Part shown: positions 27,401-34,805 of the stretch, in pieces
Layout of the letters: each line of letters begins with the position of its first letter
How positions within the stretch are numbered: position 1 is the first letter of the stretch
Source of the DNA: Bacteroidia bacterium
GTDB lineage: Bacteria; Bacteroidota; Bacteroidia; Bacteroidales; Prolixibacteraceae
Assembly: GCA_026391655.1 (NCBI GenBank)
Contig: JAPLDR010000062.1
Coordinates: forward strand, 20,284-84,283
DNA: 64,000 nucleotides
Direction of reading: 5' to 3'
The notes under the pieces: generated by a model
The model's input: only the letters and a program-made list of their open reading frames with translations
Databases searched by the model: none
What the model was told of the DNA's origin: nothing
Translations under genes and position numbers: made by a program

Positions 27401-28111
27401 GTAGATAAGGTTGATGAACATGCCTTGTCTCTACAATTTTCTGTAAAAGATACCGGTGTTGGCATTTCTGAAAACAAGCAACAGGCAATATTTGAACGAT
27501 TTATGCAGGCTGATGGTTCTAATACCCGGTTATTTGAAGGCTCAGGATTGGGCCTCTCCATCGCAAAGGCTTATGTGGAGATGCTTAATGGAAAAATTTG
27601 GGTAGAAAGCGAGGAAGGGAAAGGCTCAATATTTTATTTCACAATTCCTTACAAAGATGAGCCGGAAGAAAAAAATGATGCTAAAAATATTGTTATGAAT
27701 GAAGGAACAGAAAATCAGATTAATCCCGAAGTTTTGCGACTCAAGATACTAATTGTCGAAGATAACGAAGAATCGGCAATACTCCTTTCAATAGGTGTCA
27801 GATCATTTGGCAAGGAAGTTATTAAAGTTAGAAACGGATTTCAAGCTATTGAAGCTTGTCGCAATAACCCTGACATCGATTTGGTTCTGATGGATCTTAA
27901 AATGCCGGATATGGATGGTTACGAAGCCACAAGACAGATACGAAGATTTAACAAAGACGTGGTTATTATTGCACAAACAGCTTATGCCTTAATTGGTGAC
28001 CGCGAAAAAGCAGTTGAGTCAGGATGCAATGATTATATTGCAAAACCATTCAATCGGGCAACATTAGGTGTGTTAATAGAAAAGCATTTTAAAAAACCGG
28101 AAAAGGAATAA
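24485..28111 (+). CDS. Six-PAS hybrid histidine kinase with C-terminal REC
   Basis: This 1208-aa cytosolic hybrid kinase starts with the island's shared N-terminal module (LAALRQRAEELMKKK...HELEVHQIELELQQEEL plus PAS) and then has about five more PAS domains. The last PAS contains VKGKNPRFLQSGLQ, the LOV-like motif with Pro where photoactive LOV domains have Cys, so flavin photochemistry is not expected. HisKA carries His836 (NISHEIRTPFNGIL), followed by HATPase_c (NLIGNAIKFTNTG, DTGVGIS, GSGLGLSIAKAYVEML) and a receiver (LKILIVEDNEES, VLMDLKMPDMDGYEATRQI). Its kinase-REC half closely matches that of the preceding gene, indicating duplication. I chose ATG 24485 over TTG 24413. Confidence 0.92.
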   Translation: MKAKIITSSLAALRQRAEELMKKKLPKTTSQLSEADSLKIRHELEVHQIELELQQEELMWAEELTAKVANERYAELCNFAPSGYFTLSKEGEIIELNLSGANMLGKESSHLKNSLFGFFVSDNTKPIFNQFLEDVFNSEVKETSEVILTTNGNSLINVFLTGIAKGNGDQCYVSAIDITERKRTENAQLNSEEKYRNIFENIQDVYYEATIDGIILEVSPSISFMSKGQYKRNDIIGKSMYDFYYVTGGRHTVLALLQERGIVTDYEIFLKNRDGSQVPCSISAKIQFDTNGKPLKIIGNMHDITERKRAEEALVESEMKYRQLVAQSPDGIFILDLSGKFISVNKTICDNLKYTEEELLSMKIWEIVPEKYQSLHKQRLVAIMSGESVNTVAEYEVKGKDGVTHFIEILSVPYYKENKIIGFQGIAHDITMRKQDEESLRQYKEQLEFALGGTNDGIWDVKLDTGSVYLSPRGCEILGYKPDDLQKIVEHWNQIVHPEDLPATNAALTAYLEGKTPIFIIEQRLKTSTGDFKWILARGKVVSYDSNGKALRMVGTHTDITEQKQAEKEITMLAHSLKSINECVSITDLDDKILFVNESFLKTYGYAENELIGKHISIVRSQNNVKELVEKILPATIHGEWQGELLNKRKDGSEFPIYLSTTIVKDKEGKTLGLIGVATDISERKQAKQLIKLLSRAIEQSPVTVMITDKKGNIEYVNPEFTELTGYKTDEVKGKNPRFLQSGLQTREFYKELWNTILSGKSWYGELLNKKKNGDSYWESALISSIVNNQGDITFFVAVMEDITEKKKMVEDLIQAKAKAEESDRLKTSFLNNISHEIRTPFNGILGFLSLIQDNNMSVSERDEYISIINKSAYRLMNTINDIVEISQIQAGQIKLIVSKTNIRELAGELYIRFITEAEIKGLKFFINKDLPNKVEWIYTDSIKLNTILSNLIGNAIKFTNTGSIVFGIRLVVDKVDEHALSLQFSVKDTGVGISENKQQAIFERFMQADGSNTRLFEGSGLGLSIAKAYVEMLNGKIWVESEEGKGSIFYFTIPYKDEPEEKNDAKNIVMNEGTENQINPEVLRLKILIVEDNEESAILLSIGVRSFGKEVIKVRNGFQAIEACRNNPDIDLVLMDLKMPDMDGYEATRQIRRFNKDVVIIAQTAYALIGDREKAVESGCNDYIAKPFNRATLGVLIEKHFKKPEKE

Positions 28112-28130
28112 TCATTTTCCCCTTTCAATC

Positions 28131-28163
28131 AGTCATGACAGGGTTCCAAACCCTGTCATGACT
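28131..28163. terminator. Perfect 15-bp-stem hairpin between convergent genes
   Basis: AGTCATGACAGGGTT (28131-28145) and AACCCTGTCATGACT (28149-28163) pair perfectly with a 3-nt loop. The hairpin overlaps the tcdA stop codon and separates convergent transcription units. There is no long T run. Confidence 0.6.
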
Positions 28164-28968
28164 TCATAACCTCGCTGTTATAAATATGTTGAATTACTAA
28201 TCCGGCCAGTGTAAAGCCGTAAATTGCTGTAATATGGGCTACAGTCCCATTGATGACGGCTTTCTGGCTGCACCATTCATGATCATCCAGCTCCGGATCA
28301 CCAACTACGTTTTTTATTTTCGGACAAAGGCACTTATCTGTTCCGCATGAAGATCCCGAACCCCGGTTTTTGAGTAGCTCCTCGCTGTAAATGCACATAA
28401 ATGGTTTGGCCGGAAGCTCCCCTTTACGAATGTATTTTCTGATTTTTGCTCCCAACGGGCAACCTTTTACCTTCCAGAATTCAGCGACCTTTATTTGCGT
28501 AGGGTCGAGTTTCAGTGAAGCGCCCATTGACGAAAAAAGTACGGCATTGGTTCTGGTTGCCATCCTGATCAGATGTACCTTGCTTCCCAGACTATCAATT
28601 GCATCAATGATATAGTCGTACGAATCAAGGTTAAACTGATCATGATTGGCAGCGTTGTAGATCTTTTGAATATCTGTGATTTCGGCATCAGGATTGATTT
28701 CAAGTAACCGCTTTTTCAAAGCCTCGGTTTTAACTTCGCCGACAGTCTGCATTGTTGCATGAAGCTGCCTGTTTACATTGGTAATGCAAATACGATCGGA
28801 ATCAACAATTGTCAGAAAGCGGATACCCGAACGGATAAGACTTTCAGCACACCAGCTACCAACACCACCAATGCCAAGTATAATCACCTTTTTACGGGCA
28901 ATTTCTGCCATCTTTTCTTTCCCGAATAATAGCTCGGTACGCTGAAATATCCCCTTGCTTGTTTGCAT
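28156..28968 (-). CDS. tcdA: tRNA threonylcarbamoyladenosine dehydratase (TcdA/CsdL)
   Basis: This 270-aa E1-like (ThiF/MoeB-fold) enzyme uses ATP to cyclise t6A37 to ct6A in ANN-decoding tRNAs. The nucleotide-binding motif KKVIILGIGGVGSWCAESLIRSG and the following IVDSDRICITNVNRQLHA are diagnostic, as are YDYIIDAIDSLGSK and the downstream AEFWKVKGCPLGAKIRK region. Cysteines in SSCGTDKCLCPK may bind metal. The open frame extends to 29010, but the ATG at 28968 (MQTSKGIFQRTELLFG) matches the usual start. The VTT protein gene lies upstream on the same strand (74 bp). Confidence 0.93.
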   Translation of the reverse strand: MQTSKGIFQRTELLFGKEKMAEIARKKVIILGIGGVGSWCAESLIRSGIRFLTIVDSDRICITNVNRQLHATMQTVGEVKTEALKKRLLEINPDAEITDIQKIYNAANHDQFNLDSYDYIIDAIDSLGSKVHLIRMATRTNAVLFSSMGASLKLDPTQIKVAEFWKVKGCPLGAKIRKYIRKGELPAKPFMCIYSEELLKNRGSGSSCGTDKCLCPKIKNVVGDPELDDHEWCSQKAVINGTVAHITAIYGFTLAGLVIQHIYNSEVMKS

Positions 28969-29042
28969 CTCAAATTTTTGCAAAATTAGAAGAAAATGAT
29001 GAACGGTCAAGTTTTGAAACTAAGATGAAGAGACTTAGTGAT

Positions 29043-29663
29043 TTATAAAATATCAAATACTTGTAGCAATAAGGTAATAATGAGTATTATCACCGAAATG
29101 AGTGCTATTATTTTCAGGTTTCGCTGAAATATGATCTTAGCTCCTTCGCCATATCTGACAATCAGCCAGGCAAGTAAGAAAAACCGAAATCCCTGAAAAA
29201 TAAGCGTGAAGAGTTCAAAGGTAACGATACTAAAGTTGAAAACTCCGGCAGTAATTGATAAAAACTGATAGGGGACAGGCAATATTGTGGAAAAAAGCAG
29301 GATACCATAACTCCATTTGAGGTAGAGGTTTTGAGCATTCAGGTAATTCGCCTCAGTAAAACCAGGAATGTGATTAAACAAATAATGAGCGAATTGTGTG
29401 AAACTCCCGTCGGGTAGAAGCCATAAATAGTGGCCAATGGTGTAACCAACAATTGAACCCAAAATCATTCCTGCTACGGCCAACAGTGCATTATAGTATG
29501 ATCGTGAAGGATGAATCAGCGAGACCGCGATGAAAACGGCAGTCGTCGGAAGTGGAAAAATTGAAGCATCAAGAAATAGAAACAGGAATATCACGAGCAG
29601 GCTATACCGGCTTTTTGACCATTTTTTTGTCCATGAAAAGGTTTGACTTACTAAACTTTGCAT
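29043..29663 (-). CDS. DedA/VTT-domain membrane protein (YqaA-like)
   Basis: This 206-aa inner-membrane protein has four to five hydrophobic segments and the VTT (SNARE-associated/DedA) features: DASIFPLPTTAVFIAVSLI near the first re-entrant segment, GMILGSIVGYTIGHYLW, and a later SITAGVFNFS. The order resembles the YqaA subgroup. VTT proteins include flippases for polyprenyl phosphate or phospholipids, but the role of this subgroup is not established. It is probably transcribed with tcdA, which lies downstream. Confidence 0.85.
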   Translation of the reverse strand: MQSLVSQTFSWTKKWSKSRYSLLVIFLFLFLDASIFPLPTTAVFIAVSLIHPSRSYYNALLAVAGMILGSIVGYTIGHYLWLLPDGSFTQFAHYLFNHIPGFTEANYLNAQNLYLKWSYGILLFSTILPVPYQFLSITAGVFNFSIVTFELFTLIFQGFRFFLLAWLIVRYGEGAKIIFQRNLKIIALISVIILIITLLLQVFDIL

Positions 29664-29903
29664 AAAGAAAAATTAACCTGACTGATCAAATGTTTTCTTC
29701 CTTTTGGAGAAAAGAGTTATTAAATATTGCAATATAAATTAATGCTCTCCAAATTTAGAACTAAATCAGACGGAAAATAGTCAGGTTCAATTATTTTAAA
29801 AATATATTCAAGGGTTGTACAATAGAATGACTCTTCGATCGATCGGTTAATAGTGTTTTATTTTTTATTACTTTGCTGAAAGTTGAAACAATAAGGAATT
29901 AAG

Positions 29904-30143
29904 ATGAGCAAAGGTCTGAAAAAGAGTGTGCTGCTGAGTTTTTTGGTGATGGGATTTTACATGGTCGTATTTGCCCAGGCACGACTACAGATGGTTGATG
30001 CAGATCATGCAGCGTTTAGTTATTTTGGGCGTACCGACCAATCAGATCCGAAAGCAGTGAGGTTCGACTGGCCTCCTTTGATGGCTAATGTGCTGAAATG
30101 GGGTTACAGCGATACTGAAATCAGATTTTCACCAGAGTATTAA
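29904..30143 (+). CDS. Short secreted protein, probable N-terminal remnant of a CE2-like esterase
   Basis: This 79-aa ORF has a clear signal peptide (hydrophobic core about 8-24, ending VFAQA). The mature part contains AFSYFGRTDQSDPKAVRFDWPP, which resembles the start of the jelly-roll domain that precedes the SGNH domain in carbohydrate esterase family 2 proteins (typically ...YTGR.D.S.P..P.F.WPG). The protein ends soon after, with no SGNH catalytic domain and no continuation in another frame that I can see. It is therefore likely a truncated relic. The DUF1080 gene follows at 45 bp. Confidence 0.55.
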   Translation: MSKGLKKSVLLSFLVMGFYMVVFAQARLQMVDADHAAFSYFGRTDQSDPKAVRFDWPPLMANVLKWGYSDTEIRFSPEY

Positions 30144-30188
30144 ATGTCTTATTCAAATGATTCAAAATGATTTATAAATAACTACACA

Positions 30189-30971
30189 ATGAAAAAATTA
30201 ATTTTACTGCTACTTATTTTAAGTGCCTGCAATACAGGTGTTAAAAAGAACAAACAGTCCGATATGCCGGGCAAATGGATTAGCATTTTTAACGGCAAGG
30301 ATTTGGATGGATGGATTCCAAAAATTACAGGCGATTCCGTCGGAATAAATACCTTAAATGTATTTCGGGTTGAAGATTGTTTGCTAAAAGTCTCGTATGA
30401 TAAGTATGATAAATTTAACAACAGGTATGGCCATCTTTTTTACAAAGAACCGCTTTCAAAATATAAACTTAAAGTCGAATACCGGTTTGTGGGTGGAGTA
30501 TTGCCCGATGCCGAATCTTTCTGCTACCGGAACAGTGGAGTGATGATTCACTCACAATCCCCTCAAAGTATGGGTATTGCTCAGTACTGGCCGGTTTCGC
30601 TTGAGACACAGTTGTTAGGCAGCACTGATTCGGTTAAACAGCGAACTGCAAACCTCTGCACTCCGGGAACAACAATTTGTGTCAGTGGCAAAAGGACCGA
30701 AGATCACATTATTCCATCAACCTCCAAATATTACTTCGACAACGAGTGGGTAAACCTTGAAATTATTGTTGATGGAGCGAAATCTATTTGTCATATTGTG
30801 GAAGGCGATACGGTATTAAGGTGTTCGATGCCTCAAATAGGTGGGAGCTTGTTGCCTGACAACTACCCGGTGCCGACCGGAACCCTTATCGACAGTGGTT
30901 ATATTGCCTTGCAGGCTGAAGGTCAGTCTATTGAATTTCGAAAAGTTGAACTGATGAAACTGGGGGATTAG
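30189..30971 (+). CDS. DUF1080 (3-keto-disaccharide hydrolase-like) lipoprotein
   Basis: This 260-aa protein carries a lipoprotein signal peptide with lipobox LSAC (Cys14). The body is a concanavalin-like DUF1080 domain beginning GKWISIFNGKDLDGWIPK, then NRYGHLFYKEPLSKYKLKVEYRF, NSGVMIHSQ, and the C-terminal SGYIALQAEGQSIEFRKVEL. DUF1080 proteins bind or hydrolyse modified glycosides; some hydrolyse 3-keto-disaccharides. It is exported, probably surface-attached or periplasmic. The 273 bp after it hold no gene I can see. Confidence 0.88.
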   Translation: MKKLILLLLILSACNTGVKKNKQSDMPGKWISIFNGKDLDGWIPKITGDSVGINTLNVFRVEDCLLKVSYDKYDKFNNRYGHLFYKEPLSKYKLKVEYRFVGGVLPDAESFCYRNSGVMIHSQSPQSMGIAQYWPVSLETQLLGSTDSVKQRTANLCTPGTTICVSGKRTEDHIIPSTSKYYFDNEWVNLEIIVDGAKSICHIVEGDTVLRCSMPQIGGSLLPDNYPVPTGTLIDSGYIALQAEGQSIEFRKVELMKLGD

Positions 30972-31244
30972 CTGGAGTCCAATTGGATTACGGGGAAATT
31001 ATACTGTTGACATGAACAGAACCGAAAAATTTCCTCCTTGTTCATAGAAGTCGGTTTGCAATTACCTGATAAATTAAAGGAAAAACCTCGCAACTATTAT
31101 CCAAGTTATGACTCTGGAAAATGGAGCACCTAAACGGATTATCTTAAAAATAATGCCGATCATTAAACAATTAAACATCAGATAGTAAAAGAATAAATTA
31201 AAGAAAACCCGACTTTCAATGGTTATCAAAATTGTGATGGCAGT

Positions 31245-32366
31245 TTACCAAGTCTGGTTTGTTGAAAGGAATATATTGGCAAAACGCTGTCCAAGAACCA
31301 AGTATCCATGGCTGTCATAGTGGACACCCGTCTCAATTCCACTTGATGTGTATTCCTTGAGTAGACCAAGGTCGCTGGTCTTTATCAGGTATGTATCAGG
31401 CACAGGAGTTGGCCCGTTTACAACTGCATTCTGAGCGGATACTACAACTGACCTAAAGGGGAATATTGAAGATGGATAAATTGCACCTAGTTCACCTATA
31501 AAGAACGGCAAGTTGTGGTTACCCACAAAGGCTCGAACATTAGCGATAAATCCGCGAAGATTGTCCTCGTACTTTGATGCCTGATCATCATACATTGAAT
31601 CTGTCTCTCCTTGATGCCAGAACAACCCACGGATTTCCGGAACCCACCCTTCATCGCGGAGTGCTTGTATGCCGAATGCTACCTCTTGAGTTAAAATATT
31701 GTAAATGAACAAACTTCCACCTCCATTCGGTGTCCAATCTTTTTTCAGAGAAGAACCGCCTTGAGCAATCTTAATAAAGTAAACCTTCTTACCAAGTGAG
31801 TCAGCCAACTTTCGTCCCAAGGTTATCTCTGGGCCGAACTGGTTATCATTCATCATGTTTGGTCGATGATCTTTCCACTGATGATTCGTAACCGAACCAT
31901 AAACATTTGACCACCACATGCTGACATCATGCTGCACCTCGGTGATTCTCAAATCGGTATTAATGGAGGGATAATAAAGATCAAAAGTCTTGCCATCGCC
32001 AGACATATTCGACTGACCTGCAAGGAGAAAAACGGGCACATGAACTCCCTCAACTGTACAGATTGAGATATACTTTCCATCAACTGTCATTGCTTTAACT
32101 ATAGCTGTGCCTGCAGAAATCTTAGACACCAAACCGTTTTCACTAACCGTTGCAATCATATCATCGCTGCTTGCCCATGTTATTTTCTGGATTGTCGCTG
32201 ACCTCGGAATTACATTTGCTTCCAACTGCTCGGTTCCGCCAACCGCGATTCTGACTGTATCCTTATTAAAACTTACTCCTGTCACGGCAATATAGAGAGT
32301 GGCATTTTTACAGCTCATAAACATGAGTACAATTACCAAAAGAAAGAGTGCTTTTGTATTTTTCAT
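31245..32366 (-). CDS. Lipoprotein with Big_2 domain and sialate O-acetylesterase-like (SASA) domain
   Basis: This 373-aa lipoprotein (lipobox MSC, Cys19) has a bacterial Ig-like Big_2 domain (about 28-105: VTGVSFNKDTVRIAVGG, ITWASSDDMIATVSENGLVSKISAG) followed by a SASA/CE6-type SGNH domain. Block I is VPVFLLAGQSNMSGDGK with the nucleophile Ser, then a central LFWHQGETDS block, and the C-terminal Asp-His region is GVHYDSHGYLVLGQRFA. Such enzymes remove acetyl groups from xylan, pectin or sialic acids. It lies alone on the minus strand, facing the DUF1080 gene. Confidence 0.88.
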   Translation of the reverse strand: MKNTKALFLLVIVLMFMSCKNATLYIAVTGVSFNKDTVRIAVGGTEQLEANVIPRSATIQKITWASSDDMIATVSENGLVSKISAGTAIVKAMTVDGKYISICTVEGVHVPVFLLAGQSNMSGDGKTFDLYYPSINTDLRITEVQHDVSMWWSNVYGSVTNHQWKDHRPNMMNDNQFGPEITLGRKLADSLGKKVYFIKIAQGGSSLKKDWTPNGGGSLFIYNILTQEVAFGIQALRDEGWVPEIRGLFWHQGETDSMYDDQASKYEDNLRGFIANVRAFVGNHNLPFFIGELGAIYPSSIFPFRSVVVSAQNAVVNGPTPVPDTYLIKTSDLGLLKEYTSSGIETGVHYDSHGYLVLGQRFANIFLSTNQTW

Positions 32367-32698
32367 ATATTAATGATAGAAAAGCTTAAAATTAAAACAA
32401 ATCTATGAATATTCAAATGATTACTTACGTTCCTGTTTTCCTCTTCTTCCCTCTTACGGCTTTAAATTGATGAATCATCCGATTGAAGTTGATATTGGTG
32501 GATTTAATTGAATATAGACGTCCCTTTTATTGTATTCTTGATAATTCTTCTTGATTCTTGCCAATTATTACATGCTTTAGTAAGAGAAGAAGGCGAGATA
32601 ACTGATTAAGGTTATTGTACAACCAAGAGCATGTATTATTTTTGTAATATGGAAGATTAGTATGTTGGTTATTGTTACTATAATGTTATCCAACAAAG
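32367..32698. other. Intergenic region without recognisable gene
   Basis: This AT-rich stretch upstream of the esterase lipoprotein holds no ORF with support. A 96-codon minus frame and two plus frames here overlap the tRNA and are artefacts. Confidence 0.6.
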
Positions 32699-32734
32699 AA
32701 AAAACCTTACAATCGTTTGACTGTAAGGTTTTTT
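32699..32734 (-). terminator. Terminator of tRNA-Leu
   Basis: AAAAAACCTTACA (32699-32711) and TGTAAGGTTTTTT (32722-32734) form a perfect 13-bp stem with a 10-nt loop, ending in a T run on the minus strand directly after the tRNA. Confidence 0.9.
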
Positions 32735-32741
32735 GTGGTAG

Positions 32742-32825
32742 TACCCGGGGCGGGAATCGAACCCGCACGATATTGCTATCACTGGATTTTGAGTCCAGCG
32801 CGTCTACCAATTCCGCCACCCGGGC
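32742..32825 (-). tRNA. tRNA-Leu (anticodon CAA)
   Basis: This 84-nt type II tRNA on the minus strand begins GCCCGGGTGGCGGAATTGG, has the anticodon arm CTGGA-CTCAAAA-TCCAG with anticodon CAA (reads UUG), a long variable arm, the T arm GCGGGTTCGAATCCCGC and the 3' acceptor strand CCCGGGT plus discriminator A. CCA is not encoded. The first pair is G-U. Confidence 0.95.
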
Positions 32826-32965
32826 AGGTAGAACGGCTTTTTGCAGCGCGGCACAAAGATAATCCAAAATTCTTTTTCCCGAAATATTTTTTTTTGGATA
32901 ATTCCTTAAGGGTATATTGCATTTCAGCTGTCAATGCTCTATATTGTACCTTTTAATTTTAATTC

Positions 32966-33547
32966 ATGTTGACGGGCAGCGACAGTCAGATTTTAGAGGC
33001 AATAAAAAGAGATGATAATGGCGCGTACGAAATGGTTTTTCGCGAATATTACCGTCCAATGACTGCCTATGCTTTCAGGTTTCTAAACGATCTGTCTGAT
33101 TCAGAAAGTATTGTGCAGGATGTTTTTCTACGTCTTTGGCAAAAAAGAATGGAAATTATGATTGCCTCGTCTCTGCAAAACTATCTGTTTAGGTCAGTTA
33201 AGAATCAATGTATTAATCATATAGAGCACGAAAAGATCAAGACGGGATATCAGGTCATGGTCATCAAAAATGAAACCGACCGGAGTGAATACAGTGAGTT
33301 CTTTCTCGAATTTGGTTTGAAGAGAAAAATTGAAACAGCGATAGCAGCACTTCCCGAAAAGCGGCAGGAGATCTTTCGGCTTGCACGTGAGAACGGACTT
33401 AAATATCGCGAAATAGCCGATAGGCTTGAAATCTCGGTTAAAACCGTAGAGACGCAAATGACATTGGCACTTAAACAATTAAGGGAATCATTGAAAGAGT
33501 ATAAGAACCTGGTGATGTTTTTTTTGTGCAATGTTAGGGGTAAATAG
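32966..33547 (+). CDS. ECF-type RNA polymerase sigma factor
   Basis: This 193-aa sigma-70-family ECF factor has sigma region 2 (about 15-85: AYEMVFREYYRPMTAYAFRFL, SESIVQDVFLRLWQKR) and region 4 (about 125-180: LPEKRQEIFRLARENGLKYREIADRLEIS plus KTVETQMTLALKQLRESL). It belongs to the Bacteroidota-expanded group paired with FecR-type anti-sigma factors. The FecR gene begins 34 bp downstream. The pair probably controls the following outer-envelope genes after a surface signal. It starts with ATG 140 bp after the tRNA on the opposite strand. Confidence 0.95.
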   Translation: MLTGSDSQILEAIKRDDNGAYEMVFREYYRPMTAYAFRFLNDLSDSESIVQDVFLRLWQKRMEIMIASSLQNYLFRSVKNQCINHIEHEKIKTGYQVMVIKNETDRSEYSEFFLEFGLKRKIETAIAALPEKRQEIFRLARENGLKYREIADRLEISVKTVETQMTLALKQLRESLKEYKNLVMFFLCNVRGK

Positions 33548-33580
33548 TTAAATAATTGTCTTTTAAATAAACGAAATAGG

Positions 33581-34581
33581 ATGCAATTCAATAATAACAT
33601 ACCAACCGATAAAGAGACCCGATGGACAGCTTTCCTTAACGGCGAGCCGGATATTTCGGATGTTTCAAATATGGAAGTTGAGGAAATGGAAGATTTTACT
33701 TCTGTCTGGGAAGCAGCCGGTACCAACTTTGGTTATTCAGCAGCAAATCCTGATCAGGCATGGGTTAACCTCCTGAAAGAGAGGACGGAATCAGATAAAA
33801 ATCTAAAATTTAGGATATTTAAATCCCGTGTTTTAAAATACGCAGCCATAATTGTGGTGATGATCGGTGTCGGATTTGCAACTTATAAGGTCGTTCAAAT
33901 ACCTGAAAAACAGGCAGAACTGCCAGTAATAATGGCCTTTGCTGAAACGGAAGCGCATCCTGTGAATCTCACTGTAATTATCTTGCCCGACGGTTCGACG
34001 GTGAAAATGAATGCAAGTACAAGAATTGAATACCCTGAGATTTTTGCTGCGAATGTTCAGGTGAGGGATTTTTTGAAGTTACACGAGATACTGCACGCGC
34101 GTTTATTATTGAGACGGCGAATGCATCCGTAGAGGTGGTCGGAACTTCGTTTAATGTATCAGCCTATCCCAATACTGGCTTAGTAGAAGTGAATGTCAAA
34201 ACAGGAAAAGTTAAGTTAACGCAACATATCGAAGGAAAATCAGTAAGTCAATCTGCAATCTTACCGGCAGGAGAGCGTGGCTGGATAAGGGTGACTGACG
34301 GAGAGATGGGCCATTATGAGATGCTTGCACCCAATTATTCATCGTGGATCACAAAAGAGATCAGTTTTCAGCGGACTCCGCTTGCAGAGGCATTCTCTGT
34401 CCTTGAAAATACATACCACGTGAAGATCAAAATGGAAAGCTCCGATATTGGAAGAATACCATCCACAACTAATTTTGCGAATAAGAAACTGGATTTTATC
34501 GTTGATGTATTAGCTCGTACTCATAAACTTAAAGTGAAAAGAAACGGTGACGAAATTGTATTTTCAAATATTAAGAAGTAA
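33581..34581 (+). pseudogene. FecR-family anti-sigma factor, frameshifted
   Basis: Two consecutive frames form one FecR protein of about 333 aa. The first (33581-34132) has a cytosolic N-terminus, a TM helix (about 86-106, YAAIIVVMIGVGFATYKVV) and the start of the FecR domain (LPDGSTVKMNASTRIEYPE). The second (to 34581) continues with EVVGTSFNVSAYPNTGLVEVNVKTGKV and a C-terminal DUF4974-like domain (ISFQRTPLAEAFSVLENTYHVKIK). Adding one G at the GGG run 34065-34067 restores RGFFEVTRDTARAFIIETANASVEVVG across the junction, which is the conserved FecR core. So either one base is missing from the sequence or the anti-sigma is truncated after its TM segment. Confidence 0.85.
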
Positions 34582-34651
34582 AGAACTATGGGAATATCAG
34601 TCGTTCGAAAGTATAAAGTAGTTTTAGTAAAAGTAGTTTTTGATTGTTTGG

Positions 34652-34683
34652 TTAGCCCCGACCCGTTTCATGGTCGGGGCTAA
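34652..34683. terminator. Hairpin after fecR
   Basis: TTAGCCCCGACC (34652-34663) and GGTCGGGGCTAA (34672-34683) pair perfectly with an 8-nt loop. There is little T run on the plus strand. It separates the sigma/FecR pair from the next three genes. Confidence 0.6.
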
Positions 34684-34805
34684 AACTATTCCTCGATTAT
34701 TTATTGGGAAATTAATTATTGTTTGATTTAAACTAAACTTTTAATTAGATGATAATTTCGTCAGGAAGTAGTATTTTCGTAATCATGTAAAATAATTGCT
34801 AACCC

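Noticed and set aside
32577-32956. ORFs overlapping the tRNA-Leu
   Set aside because: Their apparent coding is the tRNA and its terminator read as protein.
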